From Advenella sp048381675 (GTDB taxonomy: Bacteria > Pseudomonadota > Gammaproteobacteria > Burkholderiales > Burkholderiaceae_B): a stretch of DNA of 64,000 nucleotides. Under the pieces are notes generated by a model. It did not search any database and was not told the origin of the DNA. It saw only the letters and a program-made list of their open reading frames with translations. How positions within the stretch are numbered: the stretch's first letter is position 1; each line of letters starts with the position of its first letter. The position numbers and the translations under genes are program-made. The DNA is taken from positions 62,001-126,000 of the forward strand of contig NZ_JBLWIS010000008.1 in assembly GCF_048381675.1 (NCBI RefSeq), read 5' to 3'. This document shows, piece by piece, positions 52,864 to 62,000 of this stretch.

Positions 52864-53748
52864 ATGGAGTTAAGGCAAATTCGCTATTTTCATTGTGTGG
52901 CGCGGGAACTCAGTTTTACCCGTGCTGCCAAGCTGTTGCATATTGCCCAGCCCCCGCTAAGCAGGCAGATCAAGCTGCTTGAGGAAGAGTTGGGGGTAAA
53001 GGTTTTTGAACGCCAGGGACGGGGTATTCGTCTGACTGATGCGGGCAAGTATTTCATGGATCATACCCAGAAAATGACGCAGCAGCTGGAAGAAACCATT
53101 AAGGCCACGCAGAGGATTGGTAAAAAGGACCGTATCTGGTTCGGGGTGGGGTTTGTGCCTTCCACACTTTATGGATATATGCCCGATTTTATCCGCGAGT
53201 TAAGGAATCTGAGTGCCAAGGTGGAAATTGGCTTGGTGGAAATGACCACCTTGCAACAGTTTGAGGCCTTGAAAATGGGGCGCATAGATCTGGGCATGGG
53301 GCGTATTAAATTGAATGATCCTGAAATTGCACGTTTGGTTCTGCTGGACGAGCCCTTGGTGCTTGCCGTCCCCCGGCATCATCCGCTGGCCAGTCTTTCA
53401 GGTATTGGCGTCAATGAAATTTTGCAGGAACCCCTGATTGTGTATCCGGCTTCCCCTCGCCCCAGTTATGCCGACCATGTGCTGGATTTGTTCAGTCAAC
53501 ACGGCTATACACCCAATGTGGTGCAGGAGGTCAATGAGTTGCAGACGGCAATTGGCCTGGTGGCCGCCGGTATTGGTGTGTCGCTGGTGCCCGAATCGGT
53601 AAAGCGCTTGCTGCGGGATGATGTGGTGTATATTGATTTCAATGCGGCAGGGTTTACGTCGCCGGTCATGATGAGCTGGCGAAAAAGTGATGAGTCAGTG
53701 TTTTTGAAGGAAGTGGTGGCGCTGGCTAAAAAAATGGCAATGCTATAG
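52864..53748 (+). CDS. LysR family regulator, CatR-like
   Basis: The 294-residue protein has the LysR winged helix at the N-terminus (RQIRYFHCVARELSFTRAAKLL, with the recognition helix QPPLSRQIKLLEEELG). A periplasmic-binding-like effector domain follows. CatR/BenM-type regulators respond to cis,cis-muconate and activate cat genes. The divergent position next to the Bug-catC-pcaD operon and the shared dyads support that role. The exact ligand is inferred. Confidence 0.85.
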   Translation: MELRQIRYFHCVARELSFTRAAKLLHIAQPPLSRQIKLLEEELGVKVFERQGRGIRLTDAGKYFMDHTQKMTQQLEETIKATQRIGKKDRIWFGVGFVPSTLYGYMPDFIRELRNLSAKVEIGLVEMTTLQQFEALKMGRIDLGMGRIKLNDPEIARLVLLDEPLVLAVPRHHPLASLSGIGVNEILQEPLIVYPASPRPSYADHVLDLFSQHGYTPNVVQEVNELQTAIGLVAAGIGVSLVPESVKRLLRDDVVYIDFNAAGFTSPVMMSWRKSDESVFLKEVVALAKKMAML

Positions 53749-53802
53749 CGGTAAGGCGGTATTCAACAGGAAATGCCAAGGGTGTTTTCAAAGGAGGTTG
53801 AT

Positions 53803-55425
53803 ATGCAGCATGATCCGGTTTCAGACAATCTGGTCCCCGATTTGCAGAATTACAATGTTTTTGACTGCGATCCGGCCTTGAAAGAAGCCCTTAAGGCTTT
53901 GGGGGCATCGTGGGCCATGGATGATTGTCACGAGTATGGTGGGCAGATGGGTTCAGCTGCTGTTTTGCAGCATGCCGTCAACGCCAACAGACATCCACCT
54001 GTTTATAAAACGATTAATGACGCAGGCGGTCAAGCTGCCGGGGTTTCTTTTCACGACAGTTGGCACGTGTTGTTGCGCAGCCTGTTTGAGCAGGGCGTTC
54101 ATTCCGATGCCTGGCAAAGCAATGCCCATGTCAGGCGCGCTGCACTGTTCTATCTGCACGCTCAGGCCGAAGCAGGCAGCCTGTGTCCGGTCACCATGAC
54201 TTTTGCTGCCATTCCTGCCTTGAAGCGTGAGTCCTGGTTTGAGGACCTGATCCCTCATTTGTTCAGTCGGGAATATGATTCGTCCGACCAGCCCCTGGAG
54301 GGCAAGAAAGGCATGATGATTGGCATGGGCATGACTGAAAAACAGGGAGGCTCTGATGTGCGCGTCAATACCACGATTGCGCAACCTGCAGGCCAATATA
54401 AGCAAACCAATACCTATTGCCTGAACGGCCATAAATGGTTCTTTTCTTCGCCACTCGCTGATGCCCATCTGGTATTGGCGCAACTAAATGGCGAATTAAG
54501 CTGCTTTTTTGTTCCTCGCTGGTGCCCGGATGGTAGCCTGAACGGGGTGAAAATCCAGCGTCTTAAAGACAAGATGGGCAACCGTTCCAATGCCAGTGCC
54601 GAGGTCTTGTTGCAAAATGCCTGGGCCTTGCCAGTGGGTGAACCGGGGCGGGGCATCCAGGCGATTATCAAAATGGTCACGCAAACTCGGCTTGATTGTG
54701 TGTTGGGGAGCACTGGCTTGTTGCGCCAGGCGGTGGTACAGGCCGTGCACCATGCCCGTCATAGAAGGGTATTTGGCAAATTGCTGGTTGATCAGCCACT
54801 GATGCAAATGGTGTTGTGCGATCTGGTGCTGGAAAGTGAGGCGGCCATGTGGTTGTCCATGGTTCTTGCGCATGCAGTGGAAAACCGGCATTCAAGCCTG
54901 TCCCGGGCCTATGCCCGGATCGTGACGCCCGCTGCCAAATTTTGGGTATGTAAGCGGGCGGTTGAAACGGTGGCTGAATGCATGGAGGTGTGGGGCGGCA
55001 ATGGCTACATTGAGGACGGCCCTATGCCACGCCTGTTACGTGAAGCACCGGTCAATTCAATTTGGGAAGGTTCAGGTAATGTGATGTGCCTGGATGTATT
55101 GCGAGCCTTGCGTAATGAGCCTGAGTTGGGAGAAGTCCTGCTAGGCAATCTTTCTACCGAGGCTGGCATGCATTCCTTGTTAAGCCAGGCGGTTAACTCG
55201 CTCAAGATGAGATTGCGTAACAATGCTTCCGAGCTGGAATATAGTGCCCGGCAAGTGGCACAGGAGCTGGTTTTGCTGGTGCAGGCAACCTTGATGTGTC
55301 ATTATGCGCCTTCTAATGTTGCCGAAGCCTTTATTCAAAGCCGGTTTTCTCATGGTGGGCGTATTGTGGGATCTTATGTTTATCCCGATCCACAGAAAAT
55401 CCTGCAAAGGGCATTGGTTTTTTGA
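53803..55425 (+). CDS. Acyl-CoA dehydrogenase family protein, AidB-like
   Basis: The 540-residue flavoprotein resembles the AidB/adaptive-response branch of acyl-CoA dehydrogenases. It shows MGMTEKQGGSDVRVNTT, the flavin-contact YCLNGHKWFFSSPLADAHLVLAQ, and VECMEVWGGNGYIEDGPMPRLLREAPVNSIWEGSGNVMCLDVLRAL near the end. The general ACAD glutamate is present in WEGSGN. AGGAGG lies 5 bases before ATG 53803, which decides the start. It is 12 bases before the NCS2 permease and likely co-transcribed. Substrate unknown. Confidence 0.85.
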   Translation: MQHDPVSDNLVPDLQNYNVFDCDPALKEALKALGASWAMDDCHEYGGQMGSAAVLQHAVNANRHPPVYKTINDAGGQAAGVSFHDSWHVLLRSLFEQGVHSDAWQSNAHVRRAALFYLHAQAEAGSLCPVTMTFAAIPALKRESWFEDLIPHLFSREYDSSDQPLEGKKGMMIGMGMTEKQGGSDVRVNTTIAQPAGQYKQTNTYCLNGHKWFFSSPLADAHLVLAQLNGELSCFFVPRWCPDGSLNGVKIQRLKDKMGNRSNASAEVLLQNAWALPVGEPGRGIQAIIKMVTQTRLDCVLGSTGLLRQAVVQAVHHARHRRVFGKLLVDQPLMQMVLCDLVLESEAAMWLSMVLAHAVENRHSSLSRAYARIVTPAAKFWVCKRAVETVAECMEVWGGNGYIEDGPMPRLLREAPVNSIWEGSGNVMCLDVLRALRNEPELGEVLLGNLSTEAGMHSLLSQAVNSLKMRLRNNASELEYSARQVAQELVLLVQATLMCHYAPSNVAEAFIQSRFSHGGRIVGSYVYPDPQKILQRALVF

Positions 55426-55437
55426 AGGATGTTTTTC

Positions 55438-56709
55438 ATGAAGTACCAACTGGATGATAAACCCCGCGCTTTTCCCATGCTGATGTACGGGTTGCAGTGG
55501 TTTAGTATTGCGGTCCCATCCTTGTTGATTATTGGCAGTGTGGTAGCCGTTTTGCAGGGGCGGGATGTTCCCGCCCAGATCATGTATATGCAAAAGCTGT
55601 TTGCCGTTTGTGGTCTTGTCATGTTTGTGCAGGTATTGTGGGGACATAGATTGCCCTTGATTGTTGGGCCTGCCTCGGTATTGTTATTGGGTATTGTGGC
55701 GGGTACCGGCTCTGCAGCGGCCATTTATACTGCCATAGCAATGGGTGGAGCCTGCATTGCTTTATTGGCGTTTAGCGGTGGGCTGGGGAAAATACAGAAA
55801 ATTTTTACACCCCGGGTGGTCGTGGTCATCCTGGTTCTGGTGGCCGTGACCCTGTCACCACTTATCTTGCGTTTATCCATGGGGCAAACAAGCAATCCTG
55901 CAGGCAATTTGGTATTTGCCTTGTTGCTGGCACTCATGATGTTGTTAGGTAACAAATGGCTAAATGGCGTCTGGAAGTCGATGGTGGTATTGCTGGGCCT
56001 GGTATTGGGCTCTTTGGTTTATTTTAGCCTGGTTGGCTGGCCCGGCGGCTTGCCGGCATTGCTGCCCCTGGCACAAACCGGTGAGCTGTTTTTTTCCTCA
56101 CTGGTGTGGCAGCCAGAGTTTGACTTGCCAACCCTGTTGGCTTTTTTCTTCAGTTTTGTTGCCTTGATGATTAATGAGCTTGGCTCCATTCAAGGGGTAG
56201 GCGCCATGCTGGGCGCGGGCAATATGGCTGAACGTGGCAAAAAAGGCATGGGCATTACCGGGTTGGGTAATACGCTGGCCGGATTTTTTGGCGTCATTGG
56301 GCCGATTGATTATTCCATGAGTCCGGGCGTGATTGCCGCCACGCAATGTGCCTCCCGTTACCCGCTGGTTCTTGCCGGATTATTGCTGGTATTGTGTTCG
56401 TTGGTACCGGGTATTATTGGCTTTATGTCTTTGATACCGGCGGTTGTCATGGGGGCGGCTTTATTGTATGTCATGTCTGCCCAGCTGGCCGCCTCATTAC
56501 AAATGCTGGTCAGGGAAAAGGGCGTGGTTGATTTTTACAGTGGCGTAACTGTTGCTTTTCCTGTCATGCTTTCAATTCTGATTGCCTTTTTGCCACCGGT
56601 TGTGGTGGAGCATATTCCTGCCATGGCACGACCAATTTTGGGTAATGGTTTTATTATGGGCTGCATAACCGTACTTTTTCTGGAGCATACCCTGAACCGT
56701 CAGCATTAG
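55438..56709 (+). CDS. NCS2 family nucleobase:cation symporter
   Basis: The 423-residue membrane protein has about 12-14 hydrophobic segments. NCS2-type motifs are seen in GPASVLLLGIVAGTGSA, NELGSIQGVGAMLGAGNMAERGKKGM and GPIDYSMSPGVIAATQCASRYPLV. It is a xanthine/uracil/uric-acid type permease; the substrate cannot be fixed. ATG at 55438 is preferred because AAGGAT lies about 8 bases before it; ATG 55429 sits too close. It is coupled to the acyl-CoA dehydrogenase gene upstream. Confidence 0.85.
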   Translation: MKYQLDDKPRAFPMLMYGLQWFSIAVPSLLIIGSVVAVLQGRDVPAQIMYMQKLFAVCGLVMFVQVLWGHRLPLIVGPASVLLLGIVAGTGSAAAIYTAIAMGGACIALLAFSGGLGKIQKIFTPRVVVVILVLVAVTLSPLILRLSMGQTSNPAGNLVFALLLALMMLLGNKWLNGVWKSMVVLLGLVLGSLVYFSLVGWPGGLPALLPLAQTGELFFSSLVWQPEFDLPTLLAFFFSFVALMINELGSIQGVGAMLGAGNMAERGKKGMGITGLGNTLAGFFGVIGPIDYSMSPGVIAATQCASRYPLVLAGLLLVLCSLVPGIIGFMSLIPAVVMGAALLYVMSAQLAASLQMLVREKGVVDFYSGVTVAFPVMLSILIAFLPPVVVEHIPAMARPILGNGFIMGCITVLFLEHTLNRQH

Positions 56710-56798
56710 TGTTTACCACTTGGCTGGCAGGTTGCCATAACTGATTGTGTTGTGCTTTGTCATTGCCGGTGGGGTGGTAATGACAAAGCATGGCCGCA

Positions 56799-57131
56799 TT
56801 AGATTTTTTTCAGGAATTCAGATTTCAGCATCATGTTGCTGCCATCAATTTTGCAGGCAATATCGTGATCACCGTCTACGATCCGGATATTTTTTACTTT
56901 GGTTCCCTGTTTGATGACTTGTGATGAACCTTTGATTTTAAGATCCTTGATCAGTGTAACGCTATCGCCATCTTGCAGAATGGTGCCATTACTGTCTTTG
57001 ACAATACGGCCTTCTTCAGACTGGGCTTGTTCGCCTTCAAGCCATTCGTGACCGCATTCAGGGCAAACCAATTGAACGCCATCGTTGTAGGTAAGTTCAG
57101 AGGCGCATTGTGGACAGGGGGGAAAACTCAT
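56799..57131 (-). CDS. YjdM/PhnA family zinc-ribbon protein
   Basis: The 110-residue protein has an N-terminal zinc ribbon with two CxxC pairs (CPQC and CPEC). The C-terminal KOW-like PhnA domain includes DGDSVTLIKDLKIKGSSQVIKQGTKV. The family was named for a supposed role in alkylphosphonate use, but no phn genes are nearby and the true function is unclear. It is 16 bases downstream of pabBC on the same strand. Confidence 0.88.
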   Translation of the reverse strand: MSFPPCPQCASELTYNDGVQLVCPECGHEWLEGEQAQSEEGRIVKDSNGTILQDGDSVTLIKDLKIKGSSQVIKQGTKVKNIRIVDGDHDIACKIDGSNMMLKSEFLKKI

Positions 57132-57147
57132 TGATTGTTTCCTTTGT

Positions 57148-59127
57148 TTACCAAGTATTAAAATCCTTTAAGTGTAGCAATTTAACCGGCATAAGTCCTC
57201 TAAGTGCATTAACTGCCAAAATAATCGGGGCATTTTCAATCATTTTACGAGTGATTGCCTGTTCGGTTAGCGTTATTGTTGCACGGCCTGGCCTTTCATT
57301 GGCCGGGGTATATGCGGAAAGCCAAAGGCTTGGGTTTTGCATGATTTGTTCGCGCATCACACTACGTAAAATATCCATCTCCAGTGGCGGTGTCAGCCAT
57401 TGGCCCTGGTGGTAAATGAAGATGCTGCTACGGGCGCCTTCCAGCAAATGGCCATCCTGGTTAAAACACAGGCTGTCAAACGCACCAAGCTGCATGGCCC
57501 GGTGCATTTGCTCGTCATAGTGCTGGCGATGGCTGGTTTTGTAGCGACGCAAAATATCCCGGTTGGGGAATGGGCGTGGGGCAATAATCACGCTTTGCGC
57601 TTCTTGCGAAAGCGGCTCTAATACTGCATGCTGAACTGCCAGGGAGCCATTGCCATGCAGGCTGACCTTGATCCGGTACGCCTGCGGGTGGCCGGTTTTT
57701 ATATCGTGTTCAAGCAATTGGGTAAAGTGGCTGTTTAGCGTTTGCCGGACACTGTCTTCATTAAAGGTAAATCCCAACTCGGCAGCCGAACGTTTCAGGC
57801 GCCTTAAGTGTGCCTCAAGCAGGCTGCAGGTGCCTTGATTAAACAGCATGGTTTCAAACAGGGTGAAATCCTGGGGCAGGTTTTGCAAGAAGCGGTACTT
57901 CCAGTGGCATTCTTCATATTCGCTTTCAGCCGTGCTGTCATGCACAATACCCGATCCAACACCCATGCGGCCTGTAAATTGCTGTGCTGTCGGGGTGGCG
58001 TTGGCAGGAGCCTGCCCGTTGACGGGCGCGGTTAGTTCTAGTGTCCTGATGACAACATTTAGTTTGCCACAAAAACCCAGGGCACCTTCGCAGGGTTCCA
58101 GATAGCCGATACTGCCGGTATATAGGCCACGGTCACGTTGCTCATATTTTTCAATCAGCTGCATGCTTCTTTTTTTGGGAGCGCCGGTAATCGAGCCGCA
58201 GGGAAAAAGTGCCTGAAAAATATCCCCTGCGTTAGTGCCGGGTTTGGCCTGCGCATAAATAGGGGTGGTCATTTGCAGAACCGGGCCAAAGGGGGTCACG
58301 GAAAACAGTTCGGGTACTTTTACGCCGTTTGGTATGGCAATTTTACTTAGGTCATTACGCAGCAGATCAACAATCATGACATTTTCCGCCCGGTTTTTGG
58401 GGTCTGCCCTAAGTGCCTTTGCCCGGGCTTCATTCTGTCCGTCATCAAAGGCGGGTACCGTGCCTTTCATGGGTTCGGTATGAATGCAGCCATCGTTGCG
58501 AATGTCCAGAAAAAGCTCAGGTGAAAAGCACAGCGTCCAATCCGCGTTTCCGGTCATTGCGTTGCCTGCGGTGGCCGGAAGACAAGCCAGGGCCCCATAG
58601 GGTACCGGTTGTTTGGCCCGCAATTTCTGATATAGCCTGACGGGTGAACCATAGGCCTGGAAATTCAGCTGAGTCGTGTAGTTGATCTGGTAAACCTCGC
58701 CAGCGGCAATGTCTTCCCTGATTTGTTCAATGCTTTCAAGGTAGTCGGCTTTGTTCTGCTCAATGGACGGCTGTAATAGTCCGGCGGGTTCTTCAGGATT
58801 GAACCGGGCATTTAGCCAATCCTGGATGGCTTCGTTATTGTTTAATCGCGTTTTTTGGGCAAACCAGAAAATTTGCAGGGCATGTGGCGTTTGTGGCAGA
58901 TTGGCCGTGCTGGGCAGGGCTGTTTTTTCCAGCCCCATGATGTCCTGACCCAAACCATAGGGGGCCCATACAATGGCATGCCAGTTTTTTTGCCAGCCCT
59001 GCTGAAGATGACGCTGCAAGTGCTCAAGGGCATCGGCTTTTAGATTGTCTGTGTGTACCAGATGTTCGTGCAGCGTGCCGGTTTGGGCAACAGCATCGTC
59101 AAGAAAAACGAAAAAAGGGGATTGCAT
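57148..59127 (-). CDS. Aminodeoxychorismate synthase component I/4-amino-4-deoxychorismate lyase fusion
   Basis: The 659-residue protein combines PabB (about residues 1-400) and PabC (about 415-659), making p-aminobenzoate for folate. The chorismate-binding half has VYQINYTTQLNF, KGTVPAFDDG, GSITGAPKKRSMQLI and GVGSGIVHDSTAESEYEEC. The lyase half has LFETMLFNQGTCSLLEAHLRRLK, DSLCFNQDGHLLEGARSSIF and the PLP-type aminotransferase class IV layout. Such PabBC fusions occur in many proteobacteria. A glutamine amidotransferase partner (PabA) is not in the window. Confidence 0.92.
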   Translation of the reverse strand: MQSPFFVFLDDAVAQTGTLHEHLVHTDNLKADALEHLQRHLQQGWQKNWHAIVWAPYGLGQDIMGLEKTALPSTANLPQTPHALQIFWFAQKTRLNNNEAIQDWLNARFNPEEPAGLLQPSIEQNKADYLESIEQIREDIAAGEVYQINYTTQLNFQAYGSPVRLYQKLRAKQPVPYGALACLPATAGNAMTGNADWTLCFSPELFLDIRNDGCIHTEPMKGTVPAFDDGQNEARAKALRADPKNRAENVMIVDLLRNDLSKIAIPNGVKVPELFSVTPFGPVLQMTTPIYAQAKPGTNAGDIFQALFPCGSITGAPKKRSMQLIEKYEQRDRGLYTGSIGYLEPCEGALGFCGKLNVVIRTLELTAPVNGQAPANATPTAQQFTGRMGVGSGIVHDSTAESEYEECHWKYRFLQNLPQDFTLFETMLFNQGTCSLLEAHLRRLKRSAAELGFTFNEDSVRQTLNSHFTQLLEHDIKTGHPQAYRIKVSLHGNGSLAVQHAVLEPLSQEAQSVIIAPRPFPNRDILRRYKTSHRQHYDEQMHRAMQLGAFDSLCFNQDGHLLEGARSSIFIYHQGQWLTPPLEMDILRSVMREQIMQNPSLWLSAYTPANERPGRATITLTEQAITRKMIENAPIILAVNALRGLMPVKLLHLKDFNTW

Positions 59128-59210
59128 AAGAAAATCACTGCCACAAAATTAAGACATTATATGATGTGGCAGTGATTGTGCTTAAGTTGGCTATTTCAAA
59201 TACAAATAGC

Positions 59211-60227
59211 TTACCTGACTGGCAATCCATATAGCAGGCCACCCTGGTTCCATTGGGCGTTCAGGCCGCGATTGATTTTCAGCGGGCTGTCCTGGCCAAC
59301 GTTGCGCTCGAAGCTTTCACCATAGTTGCCAACTTGTTTAATGATGTTGTAAGCCCATTTTTCATCCAGGCCCAGGTTTTTGCCGGCACCCGGTGTTACG
59401 CCCAGCAAACGTTGTACATTGGGGTTGCTGCTTTTGAGTTCTTCATCAACGTTAGCCGAGGTCAGGCCAAGTTCTTCGGCATTGATCAGGGCATGCAGGG
59501 TCCATTTCACGATATTCAGCCACTGGTCATCCCCTTGGCGAACAAATGGGCCCAATGGTTCTTTGGAAATGATTTCTGGCAGCACCTGATAATCATCGGG
59601 GTTGCCCAATTTCGAAATGCGGATTGAGGCCAGGCCAGAGGCATCGGTGGTGAAAACATCGCAACGGCCAGCGGCAAACGCGTTTACGACCTCATTGAAT
59701 TGGTCGAAGACAACAGGGGTGTATTTGATATTGTTAGCGCGGGCCCAGTCGGCCATCGTGTTTTCGTTGGAGGTGCCGGTTTGCATGCAAACCGTTGCGC
59801 CATCCAGTTCTTTGGCACTGTTGACGCCCAGTTTTTTGGATACCAAAAAGCCCTGGCCATCATAAAAATTGATGCCGGCACCCAAAATGCCCAGTGCGGT
59901 ATCCCGCTGTTGGGTAACGGTGGTGTTGCGGGTCAAGACATCTATCTCGCCTGATTGCAGGGCGGTAAAACGCTGTTGTGAGTTCAGGGGGACTGCCTTG
60001 AATTTGCTGGCATCACCAAAAACAGCCGCAGCGATTGATTTGCAAAGGTCTACATCAAGCCCCTCCCATTCACCTTTGGCATTGGGGGCTGAAAATCCCG
60101 CAAATCCCGTTGTGGTGCCGCACAGAACCTCACCGCGTTGTTTTACCGTATCCAGGGTGGATGCCTGTGCCGTTTGGGCACCGGCAATCAGCGCGAAGGC
60201 GGCCAGTGTATATGTCAATGTCTTCAT
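59211..60227 (-). CDS. Amino-acid ABC transporter substrate-binding protein (AapJ-like)
   Basis: The 338-residue protein has a signal peptide ending near residue 22 (AQTAQA). The family-3 binding motifs are VLCGTTTGFAGFSAPNAKGEWEGLDVDLCKS and GEIDVLTRNTTVTQQRD. Several Cys and the long tail (about 270-338) match the AapJ/BztA general amino-acid type. No permease or ATPase genes lie next to it, so the rest of the transporter must be elsewhere or absent. A terminator was not found at its 3' end. Confidence 0.88.
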   Translation of the reverse strand: MKTLTYTLAAFALIAGAQTAQASTLDTVKQRGEVLCGTTTGFAGFSAPNAKGEWEGLDVDLCKSIAAAVFGDASKFKAVPLNSQQRFTALQSGEIDVLTRNTTVTQQRDTALGILGAGINFYDGQGFLVSKKLGVNSAKELDGATVCMQTGTSNENTMADWARANNIKYTPVVFDQFNEVVNAFAAGRCDVFTTDASGLASIRISKLGNPDDYQVLPEIISKEPLGPFVRQGDDQWLNIVKWTLHALINAEELGLTSANVDEELKSSNPNVQRLLGVTPGAGKNLGLDEKWAYNIIKQVGNYGESFERNVGQDSPLKINRGLNAQWNQGGLLYGLPVR

Positions 60228-60487
60228 TTTGCAGGAACTCCTTTATTAATATTTGCAGGATCAGATGGTCAAACCATACCCGAGAACCAGCTGTTTTGAA
60301 ACGAAATTTTTATTGCTTGGTTATTACCCGATTTTATAAGGTTATTGGATTTTGTCATCGTAATTGGGCTTGTCCATTGAATAAAACCATTTGTCGCAGG
60401 GGAATTGATGCATAAATGTGCTTCTGGTGTAAAAATGGACAGGTGTGCTTGCGTCATAAAAACATCATCAATACCGGAGGCCGTTTC

Positions 60488-61171
60488 ATGTATACCTTGC
60501 ATATTGCCAATAAAAATTACTCGTCATGGTCGTTGCGTCCGTGGATTCTGTTCAGGGAGCTGCATATTCCGTTTGCGGAATACAACCATCCTTTTAATGC
60601 CGACCGCGAAAAGCAGCAAAGCGAGTTTGCTGTTTTTTCACCCACTTGCCGTGTGCCTGTGCTGGAGGATGGTGGCAATACCATCTGGGATAGCCTGGCG
60701 ATTATTGAATATGTGGCAGAGGAGTATCCGGCGGTTTGGCCCGAGGATAAAAAAGCCAGGGCCTGGGCCAGGTCTGTATGCGCTGAAATGCATGCCGGAT
60801 TTCCCGCCTTGCGTAGTGAATGTGGTATGAATTGCAGCTTGCGCATAGATTTGCATGCGCGTAGCGAGGCTTTGCAGGCCGAGCTGGTGCGCTTAGATCG
60901 ACTGCTGAGCGAAGGCCTTTCGCGGTTTGGTGGCCCATTCCTGGCAGGCAGCCGTTTTACGGCTGCAGATGCATTTTTTGCACCAGTGGTTTTCAGGATC
61001 AGGACTTATGATTTGCAACTGTCAGAGTTGTCTTCCGAATATGTCCAACAGATGCTGGAACTCAGGGGGATGCGGGCCTGGTATGAAGCCGCCTTGCAGG
61101 AAACTGCCCGCTTGCCTTTGTATGAAGACAAATCCGGCGTGGGGAACATTGTTCAGGATTATCGAAACTAG
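60488..61171 (+). CDS. Glutathione S-transferase family protein
   Basis: The 227-residue protein has an N-terminal thioredoxin-like domain with NKNYSSWSLRPWILFRELHI, the VPVLEDGGNTIWDSLAIIEYVAEEYP glutathione-binding signature, and an all-helical C-terminal domain with FLAGSRFTAADAFFAP. GGAGG lies 7 bases before ATG 60488, deciding the start. The substrate is unknown. It may serve detoxification of electrophiles. Confidence 0.9.
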   Translation: MYTLHIANKNYSSWSLRPWILFRELHIPFAEYNHPFNADREKQQSEFAVFSPTCRVPVLEDGGNTIWDSLAIIEYVAEEYPAVWPEDKKARAWARSVCAEMHAGFPALRSECGMNCSLRIDLHARSEALQAELVRLDRLLSEGLSRFGGPFLAGSRFTAADAFFAPVVFRIRTYDLQLSELSSEYVQQMLELRGMRAWYEAALQETARLPLYEDKSGVGNIVQDYRN

Positions 61172-61294
61172 GTTTTTGCAAGCGGCTTGATGCTTGGTTG
61201 CAAAGCGTTCGTTCAACCTAAGTGGAGCCGCTTTCTTGTTGATGCATGCTTGTCATTTCAAGGTAAGCATATCAATGCAGATTACCTTAAATGT

Positions 61295-61780
61295 TTAGTT
61301 GTCGTGCAAGGGAGTTGCCTGACCGTTTTTATGGAGTATGTATGTTCTTTTTACCTTAGGTGTGTCCGTATTTGTTTTTGTCTTGGGTTTGGATGGAGAG
61401 GCGTTTTTGGTTGGGTTGATCAGTCCGATAATATCAGGCTGGGCCATTAGCATGTCTATGATATCAGCAACGGGAACCGGTCCTTCCAAGGCATAAGGGC
61501 CTGCCTGTGCTGTTTGGCATGAGGCCATTTCATCGGGTATGCCAAGTTGCCTGCGATAGGCGGTTGTGTCAGGAACCGTATTGATATTTAGCTCAAAGCC
61601 CACGCTTTGCATCTCATTTGCCCAGTGCTTGCAGCAGTTACAACCCTCGGTTTGCCAGATTGTAATTGGGGGGAGTGATCGGGCAGGTGATACAATGGGT
61701 GCCAACAAGGCCATGGCAAGAATGATTTTAGCCAGATTTTGCCGTAACAACAGGATGCGCAAAGGTGTTTTTAGGTTCAT
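61295..61780 (-). CDS. DUF411-like protein with diverged metal-site residues
   Basis: The 161-residue protein begins with a signal-like hydrophobic stretch (LAKIILAMALLAPIVSPARS). Features of the DUF411 family follow: EGCNCCKHWANEMQSVGF and PDEMASCQTA. DUF411 proteins are usually copper-related periplasmic proteins. Here the conserved GHVP is GPVP, SCHT is SCQT and the Met/Gly-rich PGMPxGSPGM tail is replaced by a Lys/Thr-rich segment, so metal binding may differ. ATG at 61780 is chosen because GAGGAA lies just upstream; GTG at 61792 is in frame. The 123-base gap before it, after the GST gene, holds no gene. Confidence 0.75.
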   Translation of the reverse strand: MNLKTPLRILLLRQNLAKIILAMALLAPIVSPARSLPPITIWQTEGCNCCKHWANEMQSVGFELNINTVPDTTAYRRQLGIPDEMASCQTAQAGPYALEGPVPVADIIDMLMAQPDIIGLINPTKNASPSKPKTKTNTDTPKVKRTYILHKNGQATPLHDN

Positions 61781-62000
61781 CTTGTTCCTCACAGGTAACG
61801 GTTTGCTTTCTTGAAGGCCGCAATGGTATGTGATCTCTGGACTTTTTGTTGATTTGTGTCAAATAACGCTAACATAATAGGGTCATTTGATGTCGATTGT
61901 AAACATCAGTTTGTATTACAGATTGTAAAATAAAGTGTGCATTGTTTTATGCATTATTTTCAAGCGTGCGCAGTATTGCGTTTTTTTTATAAGTAAAATT

